A stretch of 47,009 bases of DNA, taken from contig DKUL01000010.1 of NCBI GenBank assembly GCA_002490665.1, positions 21,814 through 68,822 on the forward strand, written 5' to 3'. This DNA comes from Lachnospiraceae bacterium UBA7205 (GTDB lineage Bacteria; Bacillota; Clostridia; Lachnospirales; Lachnospiraceae). The notes under the pieces are model-generated. The model had not been told where the DNA came from and ran no database searches. It was given only the letters and a program-made list of their open reading frames with translations. Shown in pieces: positions 33,342 to 40,165 of the stretch. Positions within the stretch are counted from its first letter, which is position 1. Each line of letters opens with the position of its first letter. The position numbers were made by a program, and so were the translations under genes.

Positions 33342-35228
33342 GTGAAAGAAATGGAAAGTAATAAGAAATACTATGAACTGCAAGCGTTGGATTTGTGGGA
33401 TTTTTCATCATTTATCAGGAAAGCGCGGGAGATACAGGGAATTACACTCGAATCCCTGTGCAGGGGCATCTGTTCCTTCAGTATGATGGGAAGGGTGGAA
33501 AAGGGTGAAAGATTATTAAGCAAGGAGCTTCGGGACAGGATTCTTGCCAGGCTTGGCGTTTGCAGTGACGGGTATGAAAACTTTCTGTTTCGTGAGGACT
33601 ATATTGTCTGGAAGCGGAGACAGCAGATTGTGAGCGCCATCGAGAAATCTGATTTTCGGATGGCGGAGAGTCTGCTGTCTTATTATGATAATGCGGATGA
33701 TGCCGGTGAGGACGAGGGAAAGCTTGGAAGACAGTTCAAGCTGGTCATGAAGGCACAGATGATGAAGAAGCGCGGTGAGAATCGGGCGGTGATTGCAAGA
33801 TTGTGCGAGGAGGCAGTGAAGCTGACTGTTTCGGACATTGACGGGATGTCCGTGAATGGACTGTGTCTTTCCGTACAGGAGCTGGACATGATACTGGAGT
33901 ATGAGCGGTACTGTCATCCGGACAGGCTTGCGTGGCGGTGCGAGGACATCCTGCGGTATATCAACAGCGATGTTTTTGACACATACAGCTATGTGAAAAT
34001 TTATCCCAAGGTTGTCTATTGCCTGTACCAGAGCACGGATGACGGCAGCAGGGACTGGAATAAACTGCTGCGTCTTAGCAATGAGGGAATCGAGCAGCTG
34101 CGCATGGCAGGAAGGATGTACTATCTCTGGGAGCTTCTTGAAATCAGGAAGGAAGGGATGACAAGGCTTTTGCAGGATGTCGGGGACAGCAGGGGCGAAC
34201 GGACAAGACAGGTGCTCGAGGAAACGGTCGAAACAATGACGGAATGGCTGGACACGCTTGATTTCGTGCATGACCTGTGCGGGACAAACAGGAGGATGGA
34301 AACCTCCTGCTACCTGTACCAGCAAAAGGAAGCATACTGCATCAGTGATGTGATAAAGCGCCGCCGCGAGATGCTCGGGCTTACCAAGAAGAAGCTCTGT
34401 GAGGGTATCTGCTCGGAAAAGACAATCGGCAGGCTTGAGGCGGGGCGCACAAAACCGCAGATGGAGATTGTGAAACAGCTTTTTGAGCGGCTGAACCTGT
34501 CCGGGGAGTACCAGAGGTGGCAGATTGTCACCAAGGACGTGCGGGCGTTTGCAGTTGTCGACGAGGTAATCCGGTGCGCCAATAACCGGGATTTTGACAG
34601 GACGGCAAACCTGCTGGATGAGCTGAATCAGTACGTATCCATGGACAATCCGATAAACAGGCAGTTTCGGGAACGGATAGAGATTAACCTGAAATATGGA
34701 AAAGGGGAGATAGCAAGGGCAGATGCGGTCGAACAGTTTCGAAGGGTATTGGAATACACCATACCATATGAAGTGGCATTGAAGGACTGTGAATTGTACC
34801 TGACCAATGCGGAAATACTGTGCCTGTTCAATATGGCGATTTATTCGGGCAGCTTCAATGAGTGCCCTGCTTATGATGCGCTGCTCAAAATATGTGGGCA
34901 TATCGAGGAGGATGGTATTTCGGAGCACATTGCCGTGTGGGAGGCGATTATGACAAATGCTGCCAATGTATATGGCGATATAGGGGAATATGACCGGTCT
35001 GACGAAATCAGCCTGCGCACCATGAAAGAAAGCATATATTGCTATAGGATGAACTTGCTTGCGGCAAACCTGTACAATAATGTGTGGAATTATGAACAGC
35101 GTATCAAAAATGACATTCCTGTCAGGCAGGGCTATCAGGGGGAAAAATTTCTCAGAAGGTGTATCACATTGTGCCAGATGAGTAAAAGCACTGTGCGGGA
35201 AACGATAATCAGTAAAAAATGTAAATAG
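33342..35228 (+). CDS. Duplicated HTH-TPR-like regulator, candidate peptide-sensing (RRNPP-type) protein
   Basis: The 628-residue product starts at GTG 33342 or ATG 33351. It has two XRE-type HTH domains, at about 23-73 and 334-385, sharing the pattern C-x-GICS-x3-(M/I)GR(V/L)E-x-G. Each is followed by a helical repeat region (about 95-320 and 400-620). The segments DFRMAESLL and DFDRTANLL align, so the protein looks like an internal duplication. HTH plus TPR-like helices is the plan of PlcR, Rgg and related peptide receptors. It follows metK almost directly and converges on the peptide gene at 35454-35600. I do not recognise a named gene; TPR calls rest on helical pattern only. Confidence 0.7.
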   Translation: MKEMESNKKYYELQALDLWDFSSFIRKAREIQGITLESLCRGICSFSMMGRVEKGERLLSKELRDRILARLGVCSDGYENFLFREDYIVWKRRQQIVSAIEKSDFRMAESLLSYYDNADDAGEDEGKLGRQFKLVMKAQMMKKRGENRAVIARLCEEAVKLTVSDIDGMSVNGLCLSVQELDMILEYERYCHPDRLAWRCEDILRYINSDVFDTYSYVKIYPKVVYCLYQSTDDGSRDWNKLLRLSNEGIEQLRMAGRMYYLWELLEIRKEGMTRLLQDVGDSRGERTRQVLEETVETMTEWLDTLDFVHDLCGTNRRMETSCYLYQQKEAYCISDVIKRRREMLGLTKKKLCEGICSEKTIGRLEAGRTKPQMEIVKQLFERLNLSGEYQRWQIVTKDVRAFAVVDEVIRCANNRDFDRTANLLDELNQYVSMDNPINRQFRERIEINLKYGKGEIARADAVEQFRRVLEYTIPYEVALKDCELYLTNAEILCLFNMAIYSGSFNECPAYDALLKICGHIEEDGISEHIAVWEAIMTNAANVYGDIGEYDRSDEISLRTMKESIYCYRMNLLAANLYNNVWNYEQRIKNDIPVRQGYQGEKFLRRCITLCQMSKSTVRETIISKKCK

Positions 35229-35230
35229 AT

Positions 35231-35277
35231 AAAAAAACTCCATGTACCTCGCTTTGTGCGGATACATGGAGTTTTTT
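35231..35277 (+). terminator. Terminator after the regulator gene
   Basis: AAAAAACTCCATGT pairs with ACATGGAGTTTTTT in a strong stem immediately after the stop codon. It closes the metK-regulator operon. Confidence 0.92.
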
Positions 35278-35281
35278 ATGC

Positions 35282-35367
35282 ACATGGGCGTCCAAATGAA
35301 ATATGTCAGCAAGCTGACGGACACCCGGCACGCGAGTAGGGGAGAAGGTTGTTCCCCTGCTTGATTG
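35282..35367 (+). repeat. Two-hairpin repeat unit, copy A
   Basis: Hairpin I (35286-35326) has GGGCGTCC..GGACACCC with an inner GTCAGC-AA-GCTGAC. Hairpin II (35333-35363) has CGAGTAGGGGA..TTCCCCTGCTTG with two G-U pairs. It is nearly the same as 40242-40327 (about 85 percent by eye). The differences mostly keep pairing or turn G-U into Watson-Crick pairs in hairpin II, so selection on RNA structure is plausible. It is noncoding on present evidence. Confidence 0.7.
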
Positions 35368-35442
35368 CATGGGCACCCAGAGGAAGAGCGTTGGATAGCT
35401 GACAGGTGCCCAGCGTATGGCAGGGAAAAATTTCCTGCCTGC
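35368..35442 (+). repeat. Two-hairpin repeat unit, diverged copy B
   Basis: The same plan recurs with a new sequence: GGGCACC (35371-35377) pairs with GGTGCCC (35405-35411), then GGCAGG (35419) pairs with CCTGCC (35434-35439). It begins with the same CATGGGC start as copies A and C. It ends 12 bases from the stop codon of the minus-strand peptide gene. Confidence 0.55.
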
Positions 35443-35453
35443 CTGAAAGGATA

Positions 35454-35600
35454 TTAGATATAAAATTCAAGAACTGGTAAATCATCACTCATAGTTGAAA
35501 TTCCGCCGCCTGCTGCAGGAACGACAACTGCTGCGCCCAGTATTAATGTAAGTGCAAGGGACAAAATGGCATTCATGGTTTTTTTTGTTACTTTTTTCAT
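35454..35600 (-). CDS. Exported PapR-like signalling peptide precursor (candidate)
   Basis: The 48-residue product begins MKKVTKKTMNAILSLALTLI: a basic n-region and a hydrophobic stretch (about 11-30, ending VVVPAA) of a signal peptide, then a short polar tail GGGISTMSDDLPVLEFYI. The tail resembles the PapR pheromone end ADLPFEF: D-L-P, two residues, E-F. The ATG follows AAGAAGGATG at proper spacing. It converges on the duplicated HTH regulator, as expected for a precursor and its receptor. Export and cutting to a short peptide, then import and binding to the regulator, are inferred. Other small exported peptides cannot be excluded. Confidence 0.65.
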   Translation of the reverse strand: MKKVTKKTMNAILSLALTLILGAAVVVPAAGGGISTMSDDLPVLEFYI

Positions 35601-35817
35601 GGGTACATCCTTCTTTCTTAAATCGTTTGACTGGTTTCCATCCCACAACTTCATGCTATATAAAATCCTGTAGGGAAATCCATGCATTCCTGTATTTGTG
35701 AGCATAAGAGTGCATGTGAGGTCTAATGAATCCAGCCTGGTCGGAGACTGAATTTGGTTTGATATAGTTTATAAAGTATGGATTGTATTTATCATAACGC
35801 TGTCGCAAACATAATAC

Positions 35818-35870
35818 AATGCCCAGAGTAGTCCAAAAGGAGGTAAAAAATTTGGACTGCTCTGGGCATT
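35818..35870. repeat. 20-bp-stem hairpin, copy 1
   Basis: AATGCCCAGAGTAGTCCAAA pairs fully with TTTGGACTGCTCTGGGCATT, with one G-U pair. The loop contains AGGAGGT. A related hairpin lies at 36144-36193, with common flanking sequence to its left. Confidence 0.75.
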
Positions 35871-36000
35871 GATGAAATAAGAAACCAATGATATAATATC
35901 TGCCCCGGTTGAGAATCAGATGGGTATATCAACCGTATGCAATAAATATTTCGGTACAGGAGTGGAAAAAACTTAGGAACTGCCGCGAAATAAACAAAAA

Positions 36001-36058
36001 ACATCAAGCCATATAAATAGCGCTGCCTTCGCATTGCAGCGCCGCATGGCTTGATGCG
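36001..36058. repeat. Hairpin with CATCAAGCCAT arms
   Basis: CATCAAGCCAT and ATGGCTTGATG enclose an inner GCGCTGC/GCAGCGC. The outer arm sequence is the same as the inner stem of the 140-bp elements at 23355 and 37897, which suggests a common origin. Confidence 0.6.
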
Positions 36059-36143
36059 GTCAGTCTTCATAGAGACTGAAATTGTTTTAATGATTTGCGA
36101 AGTAAGGGTTGTATTAATCATAGCGCTGCCAGCCGCATAAAAC

Positions 36144-36193
36144 AATGCCCAGAGTAGTCCAAAACATATTGCGCATTTTGGACGGTTCTGGGT
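36144..36193. repeat. Hairpin, copy 2
   Basis: CCCAGAGTAGTCCAAAA pairs with TTTTGGACGGTTCTGGG, with one mismatch and two G-U pairs. It matches the left arm and left flank of 35818-35870. Confidence 0.65.
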
Positions 36194-36356
36194 GGTGTGA
36201 AAAAAGACATTTCACCATCCTGATTTGTACGCCTGCTGAAGCGGGCAGATGGGAGTTAGTGTGGTTTTTGGCTTTACACCTTTTATGGAATCTGTTGTGA
36301 TGAAAATATAGGAATCAGTTCGTAACAGTTCAGGTTGAAAGAAAGTAGGTGATTGT

Positions 36357-36539
36357 ATGCCAGATAAAGAAATGATGCAAAGGAATGTCGAGGAGTTTGC
36401 AAGACTGCAAAGCTACATGCTGGCGTCTGAAAAGGATTCAGCATCATACAAGCTGATGAAAGAAAGATACATTGAATTGAAGGTTATCTTAATATCAACC
36501 GGCGTCAATCTCACAGAACTTGACAGGATTAAAGAATAA
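36357..36539 (+). CDS. Small helical hypothetical protein
   Basis: The 60-residue product is soluble and alpha-helical with alternating acidic and basic residues (NVEEFARLQSYMLASEKDS), ending in TGVNLTELDRIKE. No signal peptide or cysteine is present, and I do not recognise the family. It is supported by AGTAGGTGATTGT before the ATG and by a terminator 28 bp after the stop. It could be a small regulator or part of an old accessory module. It lies downstream of the repeat-rich region and upstream of a broken permease gene. Confidence 0.5.
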   Translation: MPDKEMMQRNVEEFARLQSYMLASEKDSASYKLMKERYIELKVILISTGVNLTELDRIKE

Positions 36540-36567
36540 AAGGAAATGGAATATGTCAGCGGTTCCC

Positions 36568-36597
36568 AAAAGTCTTACGATTTTGTAAGGCTTTTTT
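36568..36597 (+). terminator. Terminator after the 60-residue protein gene
   Basis: AAAAGTCTTAC pairs with GTAAGGCTTTT (one G-U pair), followed by further T residues. Confidence 0.85.
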
Positions 36598-36604
36598 CTG
36601 TTTT

Positions 36605-36934
36605 GAAATATGGATAAGGAAACAGGAGTTTGGCGTATTGCAGGCAGTCGGCATGACAAACCGCCAGCTGGACAGGAGCCTTCAGCTGGAAGGAATTTTT
36701 TTCAGCGCAGGAACGGCAGCGGTGTCGCTTGCCGCCGGGCTTCCGCTGGGGTATGCGCTGTTTCGGTATGGAAAGGCACAGGCTTTTATCGGGATTGGGA
36801 TCTATCATTTTCCGCTTTGGGAGGTCTTGTTCCTGTTTCTTTTGATTGCCATTATGCAGATGGTGCTGTCCTTTGTATTGAGCAGGAATGTCAAAAAGGA
36901 GTCGGTTGTGGAGCGGATACGTTATCAAGGATGA
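36605..36934 (+). pseudogene. C-terminal remnant of an FtsX-family ABC permease
   Basis: About 107 codons read IRKQEFGVLQAVGMTNRQL, a hallmark of the last extracellular-to-membrane segment of FtsX/MacB permeases. Two membrane helices follow, then LSRNVKKESVVERIRY, the usual end. Everything upstream (usually more than 250 residues) is missing, and no start codon with a ribosome site precedes it. The preserved frame begins within a few bases of the 36568-36597 terminator, so a deletion or rearrangement joined it there. The ATPase partner is absent. No function is expected. Confidence 0.8.
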
Positions 36935-37013
36935 TGCAAAAATGATGCAAGTTTGTTTTATGCTAAAGGTATGATGGGTATAATGGAATTATCAGCATGA
37001 AACAGAGGTGCAT

Positions 37014-37859
37014 ATGGAGCAGAATAAAAAGAATATAGATGAGATAACGAATATAGAAGAACAAGAAAATTCGGCAAAATCCCGCGCAAAAAAATCCGGC
37101 AGAAGGAAAATATTCTGGACGGCTGGATTTTTTTTGCTTGTCACAGTGGTTTTTGCGGTGGGGGTACTGATTTTGCGCAAGGACATCAAGATTAATCCGA
37201 TACTTGCCGACACGTATGCGGTGCACGGCGTGGATGTCTCCCACTATCAGGGGACAATCGACTGGGAAACCCTGTCACGGCAGAATCTTGACTTTGCCGT
37301 GATTAAGGCGACCGAGGGGAGCACTCACATAGACGACCGCTTTGAGGAAAACTGGCAGGCGGCAGAACAGACACATCTGTATCTGGGCGCCTATCATTTT
37401 TTTAGTTTTGACAGCGAGGGCGACAAGCAGGCAAATTCCTTTATTGAGACGGTGGGAAACCTCGACGGAAAGCTCGCGCCGGTCGTGGACGTGGAATATT
37501 ATGGGAACAAAAGGAGCAATCCGCCAGAGCGCGCGGAGGTGGTGCAAAATCTCAGGGCGCTGCTGGACACGCTGGAACAGCACTACCAGACAAAGCCCAT
37601 CATCTATACGACCTTCACCGTCTACAACGACTATATTCGGGATGATTTTGAGGATTATCCGCTGTGGGTGCGCAGCGTTTACTGCCCGCCCGCATTCCTG
37701 TTTGGCAACAGGTGGAGCTTCTGGCAGTACATGGACACCGCCATGCTCGATGGGTACACAGGCGACCAGAAGTATATTGACGTGAATGTCTTTCGCGGGA
37801 CGATGGAGGAGCTCGAGGAACTGGTGATACAGGCAGCGGAGTGCAGGGAGGAGCAATAA
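37014..37859 (+). CDS. GH25-family lysozyme, membrane-anchored
   Basis: The 281-residue product has a charged N-terminal cytoplasmic stretch, one hydrophobic helix at about 34-56 and a C-terminal glycosyl hydrolase 25 domain. Catalytic acids are visible: the Asp in GVDVSHYQGTIDW and the Asp-x-Glu in APVVDVEYYG. The ending strands WSFWQYMD and KYIDVNVFRG complete the family fold. It should cut glycan bonds in peptidoglycan outside the cell. It could also be a prophage or competition-type lysozyme, but the anchor argues for a housekeeping or spore role. A GTG at 37008 would put the AGAGG too close; I use ATG 37014. Confidence 0.92.
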   Translation: MEQNKKNIDEITNIEEQENSAKSRAKKSGRRKIFWTAGFFLLVTVVFAVGVLILRKDIKINPILADTYAVHGVDVSHYQGTIDWETLSRQNLDFAVIKATEGSTHIDDRFEENWQAAEQTHLYLGAYHFFSFDSEGDKQANSFIETVGNLDGKLAPVVDVEYYGNKRSNPPERAEVVQNLRALLDTLEQHYQTKPIIYTTFTVYNDYIRDDFEDYPLWVRSVYCPPAFLFGNRWSFWQYMDTAMLDGYTGDQKYIDVNVFRGTMEELEELVIQAAECREEQ

Positions 37860-37896
37860 AATTGCGTTTTTTATGCTCTGGAGCGGTGTAATTTGT

Positions 37897-38036
37897 TGTA
37901 ACAGTTCAGCCCAGGACTTTGCACTGTGCTGCAAAGTCCGTGAGAAAGCGTAGTGGCTGAGATGCATCAAGCCACCACGAAGTGGTTTTGCATGGCTTGA
38001 TGCCTGTAACAGGAAGCCGAAGGCTGAACTGTTACA
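37897..38036. repeat. 140-bp inverted-terminal-repeat element, copy 2
   Basis: The element begins TGTAACAGTTCAGCC and ends GGCTGAACTGTTACA. It is the reverse-orientation partner of 23355-23494 and has the same internal hairpins. Here it lies between the GH25 gene and the antitoxin gene. No transposase is present in either copy. Confidence 0.88.
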
Positions 38037-38064
38037 ATTTGTTGCGAATAAGGATGATTATGGA

Positions 38065-38093
38065 TTGTGTTTTGGAAGCAGGCATATTATAAT
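38065..38093 (+). promoter_or_regulatory. Putative promoter of the orphan antitoxin
   Basis: TTGTGT, 17 nt, TATAAT, just after the 140-bp element. Confidence 0.6.
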
Positions 38094-38130
38094 ACAAGAA
38101 GGACTTGCAAAATGCAGGAGGTGAAAGGAT

Positions 38131-38421
38131 ATGACAGTGCGGCAGGAGGCTTATGACATGATTGACAAACTTCCAGATGACGACAGTGTGCGCTTTTTTA
38201 TAGAAATGATGCGGCAGTTTAATATCGTGGCAAAGAAAACAAAACAGAGGACAGGGGCACAAGAGATATTGACTGAAAAAAGAGAGGCATTTTTGCACAT
38301 GGAAGAACTAAAAAAGAAATACCCATTCCCCAAAGACTACGATTACGAGCAGGTCAGAAGGGAGGCTATGGAAGACAAATATGGTTGCATGTCTGGTAAC
38401 ATGCAATACCAGGGATTTTAA
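38131..38421 (+). CDS. Antitoxin-like protein with an out-of-frame tail
   Basis: The 96-residue frame begins after GGAGGTGAAAGGAT. Residues 1-85 resemble small antitoxins encoded before PIN toxins in Clostridia: MTVRQEAYDMIDKLPDDDSV at the start, RREAMEDKYG near the end. The last eleven residues (CMSGNMQYQGF) do not fit the family; they come from reading the remains of a PIN toxin gene in another frame. The gene is thus an orphan antitoxin with an altered end. DNA binding or toxin neutralisation is inference from the family. It may be non-functional or may serve as an anti-addiction factor. Confidence 0.6.
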   Translation: MTVRQEAYDMIDKLPDDDSVRFFIEMMRQFNIVAKKTKQRTGAQEILTEKREAFLHMEELKKKYPFPKDYDYEQVRREAMEDKYGCMSGNMQYQGF

Positions 38422-38476
38422 AACAGCGAAAACAAAAGTCTACAGCCCTGATGAATTTGTGGAGCTGGTTGAATAA
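38387..38476 (+). pseudogene. C-terminal remnant of a PIN-domain toxin
   Basis: Read from 38387, the frame gives ACLVTCNTRDFKTAKTKVYS then PDEFVELVE and a stop. The T-x-N-x-x-DFK and YSPDEF pattern is the usual last strand of PIN toxins. About 110 upstream codons are lost. It overlaps the antitoxin frame, so one deletion fused the antitoxin end to the toxin end. Confidence 0.75.
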
Positions 38477-38581
38477 TTTTTATTTAGTTGGAGCGAATGC
38501 TATTATTTGCCTGTAAGAAAAGGATTACATGAAGCAGGTTAAAGAGTAAGGAATTTAGGGAGATGGGGAGTACAAAAAGCC

Positions 38582-39361
38582 ATGAATGATAAAAAGAGTT
38601 ACGAGAAGGCGGTTGAGGAGCTTTCACTGATGCTGATGTACCTGACAAGGACACAGGATAACAACGAATTTTGCAGATACAGGGAGATAAGCTGGAAGGG
38701 GTATGACTTCGGGATGCTGGACAGGCTTTCGGACGAGGAGCTGATTATCCAGCCCAGGAGCCGCCGCGGGTATGACAAATACCTCTACCTGACCGAACAG
38801 GGGCGCAGGAAGGCGCAGGAGCTTCTTGCGGAGTATGGTCTGTGTGACAAGACCCTCAATGAGCGCTTTGTGCTCCGCAATATTCTGCCGGAGGAGGCGG
38901 AACAGGCGGCGGAAATCGAGAAAATCTGCTTCCCGCCCAACGAAGCGTGCACAAGGGAAAAGATTGTTGAACGCGTGGCAGCAGCGCCGGAGCTGTTTCT
39001 CGTCGCAGTCGATCAGGAGACGGGAAAGCTTGCAGGTTTTTTGAACGGCATTGCAACGGACGAGTATGCGTTCCGGGACGAATTTTTCACGGATATAAGG
39101 CTTCATAAACCAGATGGAAAAAATGTGATGCTGCTCGGGCTTGACGTGCTTCCGGCGTACCGCGGACAGGGACTGGCAAGGGAAATCATGTATGCATATC
39201 TTCGAAGGGAGCATGAGAATGGGCGGAAAATGATAGCCCTGACCTGCCTGAAGCCCAAGGTGAAGATGTACACAAGGATGGGCTATCAGAATAAGGGAAT
39301 CTCGCAGTCTGCGTGGGGCGGGGAGCAGTGGTATGATATGGTCTATGTGCTGAATATCTGA
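38582..39361 (+). CDS. DUF6429-like and GNAT acetyltransferase fusion
   Basis: The 259-residue product joins two parts. Residues about 1-85 match DUF6429 in outline (LMLMYLTRTQ, WKGYDFGMLDRLSDEELI, YLTEQGRRKAQELLAEYG), a winged-helix-like small domain. Residues about 95-259 are a GNAT acetyltransferase with LGLDVLPAYRGQGLAREI as the acetyl-CoA loop. The combination could be a regulator that acetylates a target or a self-sensing enzyme. The substrate is unknown. The ATG follows GGGAG at 11 bases. It converges on hicB. Confidence 0.8.
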   Translation: MNDKKSYEKAVEELSLMLMYLTRTQDNNEFCRYREISWKGYDFGMLDRLSDEELIIQPRSRRGYDKYLYLTEQGRRKAQELLAEYGLCDKTLNERFVLRNILPEEAEQAAEIEKICFPPNEACTREKIVERVAAAPELFLVAVDQETGKLAGFLNGIATDEYAFRDEFFTDIRLHKPDGKNVMLLGLDVLPAYRGQGLAREIMYAYLRREHENGRKMIALTCLKPKVKMYTRMGYQNKGISQSAWGGEQWYDMVYVLNI

Positions 39362-39362
39362 T

Positions 39363-39401
39363 GCAGGTTTGTGCGAAGTGAAATGAATTCACTTCGCTGC
39401 C
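39363..39401. terminator. Bidirectional terminator between GNAT gene and hicB
   Basis: GCAGG..GCGAAGTGAA pairs with TTCACTTCGC..CCTG around ATGA. The stem overlaps the stop codon of hicB. Confidence 0.75.
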
Positions 39402-39790
39402 TGTATTTTTGAGATCAGGGCTTCCTGAAGGATTTGTGAGAAGTTCAAATCCATGGACATTGCTGCCTCGTTTAACCATTCTGGAATACTTAACGTTTTT
39501 TTAACTGCTCGTGAGTTTGTACGTTTTTTGTAAGCGAACATGTCAAATTCAATCACAACAAGGAAAGAGTCAGGTTCCGTGCTGATTGTGGTAGGGTCAG
39601 AGACGGCAGGCAGGGGGAGATGTTCCTGTTCACGGCATGTAAGCGCCAGCCCAAGGGCATCCACAGCCATTTCATAAGCCTGCGACATATCGTCACCCTG
39701 TGTAAAGCATTCAGCGATGTCGGGAAAAGTGACCCAGAATCCACCTTCTTCCGCTTTGTGGAAAATTGCCGGATAAAATAGTTTATTCAT
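39389..39790 (-). CDS. hicB: HicB-family antitoxin
   Basis: HicB neutralises the HicA ribonuclease and represses its own operon. The 133-residue product has the degenerate RNase-H-like HicB fold at the N-terminus (YPAIFHKAEEGGFWVTFPDI, then ECFTQGDDMSQAYEMAVDALGL). A C-terminal helical DNA-binding region follows (SIPEWLNEAAMSMDLNFSQI). It starts after AAGGAGGCACGATT and lies 26 bp downstream of hicA. The system looks intact. Confidence 0.93.
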   Translation of the reverse strand: MNKLFYPAIFHKAEEGGFWVTFPDIAECFTQGDDMSQAYEMAVDALGLALTCREQEHLPLPAVSDPTTISTEPDSFLVVIEFDMFAYKKRTNSRAVKKTLSIPEWLNEAAMSMDLNFSQILQEALISKIQAAK

Positions 39791-39816
39791 AATCGTGCCT
39801 CCTTGAATGACTGGTG

Positions 39817-40005
39817 CTATTTGAGTCCCGCCTGTTTTAATATGCTCTGTTCAAGACCTTTTTTGAGGTCTTTGCAATGGTAGGGGACAATGACCTGGTT
39901 GTTTGTCTGAGGATTTCTCAATTTTATATGAGAGCCGTTTTGACTGACTATGGTAAAATTATTTTGCTGAAGAAGGGAAATCATTTCCTTTGGTGTCATT
40001 GGCAT
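39817..40005 (-). CDS. hicA: HicA-family mRNA interferase toxin
   Basis: HicA is a small double-stranded-RNA-binding-fold ribonuclease that cuts mRNA independently of the ribosome. The 62-residue product carries the catalytic His in NGSHIKLRNP and the ending VPYHCKDLKKGLEQSILKQA. Its reading frame is complete, so toxicity should be retained. The start may be the first ATG (40005) after AAAGGATG, or the second (39999). The operator-bearing promoter lies just upstream. Confidence 0.94.
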   Translation of the reverse strand: MPMTPKEMISLLQQNNFTIVSQNGSHIKLRNPQTNNQVIVPYHCKDLKKGLEQSILKQAGLK

Positions 40006-40037
40006 CTTAGGGAATCATCCTTTCTTGGTGTAATGTT

Positions 40038-40066
40038 AGCATAACACGTAATATTACGTATGTCAA
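40038..40066 (-). promoter_or_regulatory. hicAB promoter with palindromic operator in the spacer
   Basis: On the minus strand TTGACA (40066-40061), 17 nt and TATGCT (40043-40038) form the promoter. The perfect 14-bp palindrome ACGTAATATTACGT at 40046-40059 fills the spacer, an ideal place for HicB to block polymerase. Confidence 0.8.
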
Positions 40067-40165
40067 TTAGGGGATTGGATTATGTAAATGAAACGATGAG
40101 GACAGTATGTACAAGTATCATGAGGAATGCATTCATCAAGTTGTGGGAGGAGCAGTGTGAAAAAT

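Larger units (their letters stand above)
35601..36356. other. Long gene-poor region with degenerate repeats
   Basis: Upstream of the peptide gene lie 756 bp without a supported gene. A short CATGCA/TGCATG pair lies at about 35681-35715 near the likely peptide promoter. The rest holds hairpins at 35818-35870, 36001-36058 and 36148-36192, a partly duplicated 120-bp block (about 35746-35868 and 36072-36193), and fragments of the other mobile-type elements (GGAACTG near 35975, GTAACAGTTCAGG near 36321). Confidence 0.5.

Noticed and set aside
33516..35324. 602-codon open frame on the minus strand across the regulator
   Set aside because: It is antisense to a well-supported gene, has no recognisable domain and its composition (high Leu, His, Pro, Cys) is typical of a shadow frame.
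35278..35364. A short peptide encoded by the two-hairpin repeat (MHMGVQMKYVSKL)
   Set aside because: The copy at 40239 has a similar frame, but most base differences change amino acids while the pairing is kept, so structure explains it better.
35792..36145. 117-codon open frame on the minus strand in the repeat region
   Set aside because: It runs straight through three hairpins, lacks a ribosome site and shows no domain.
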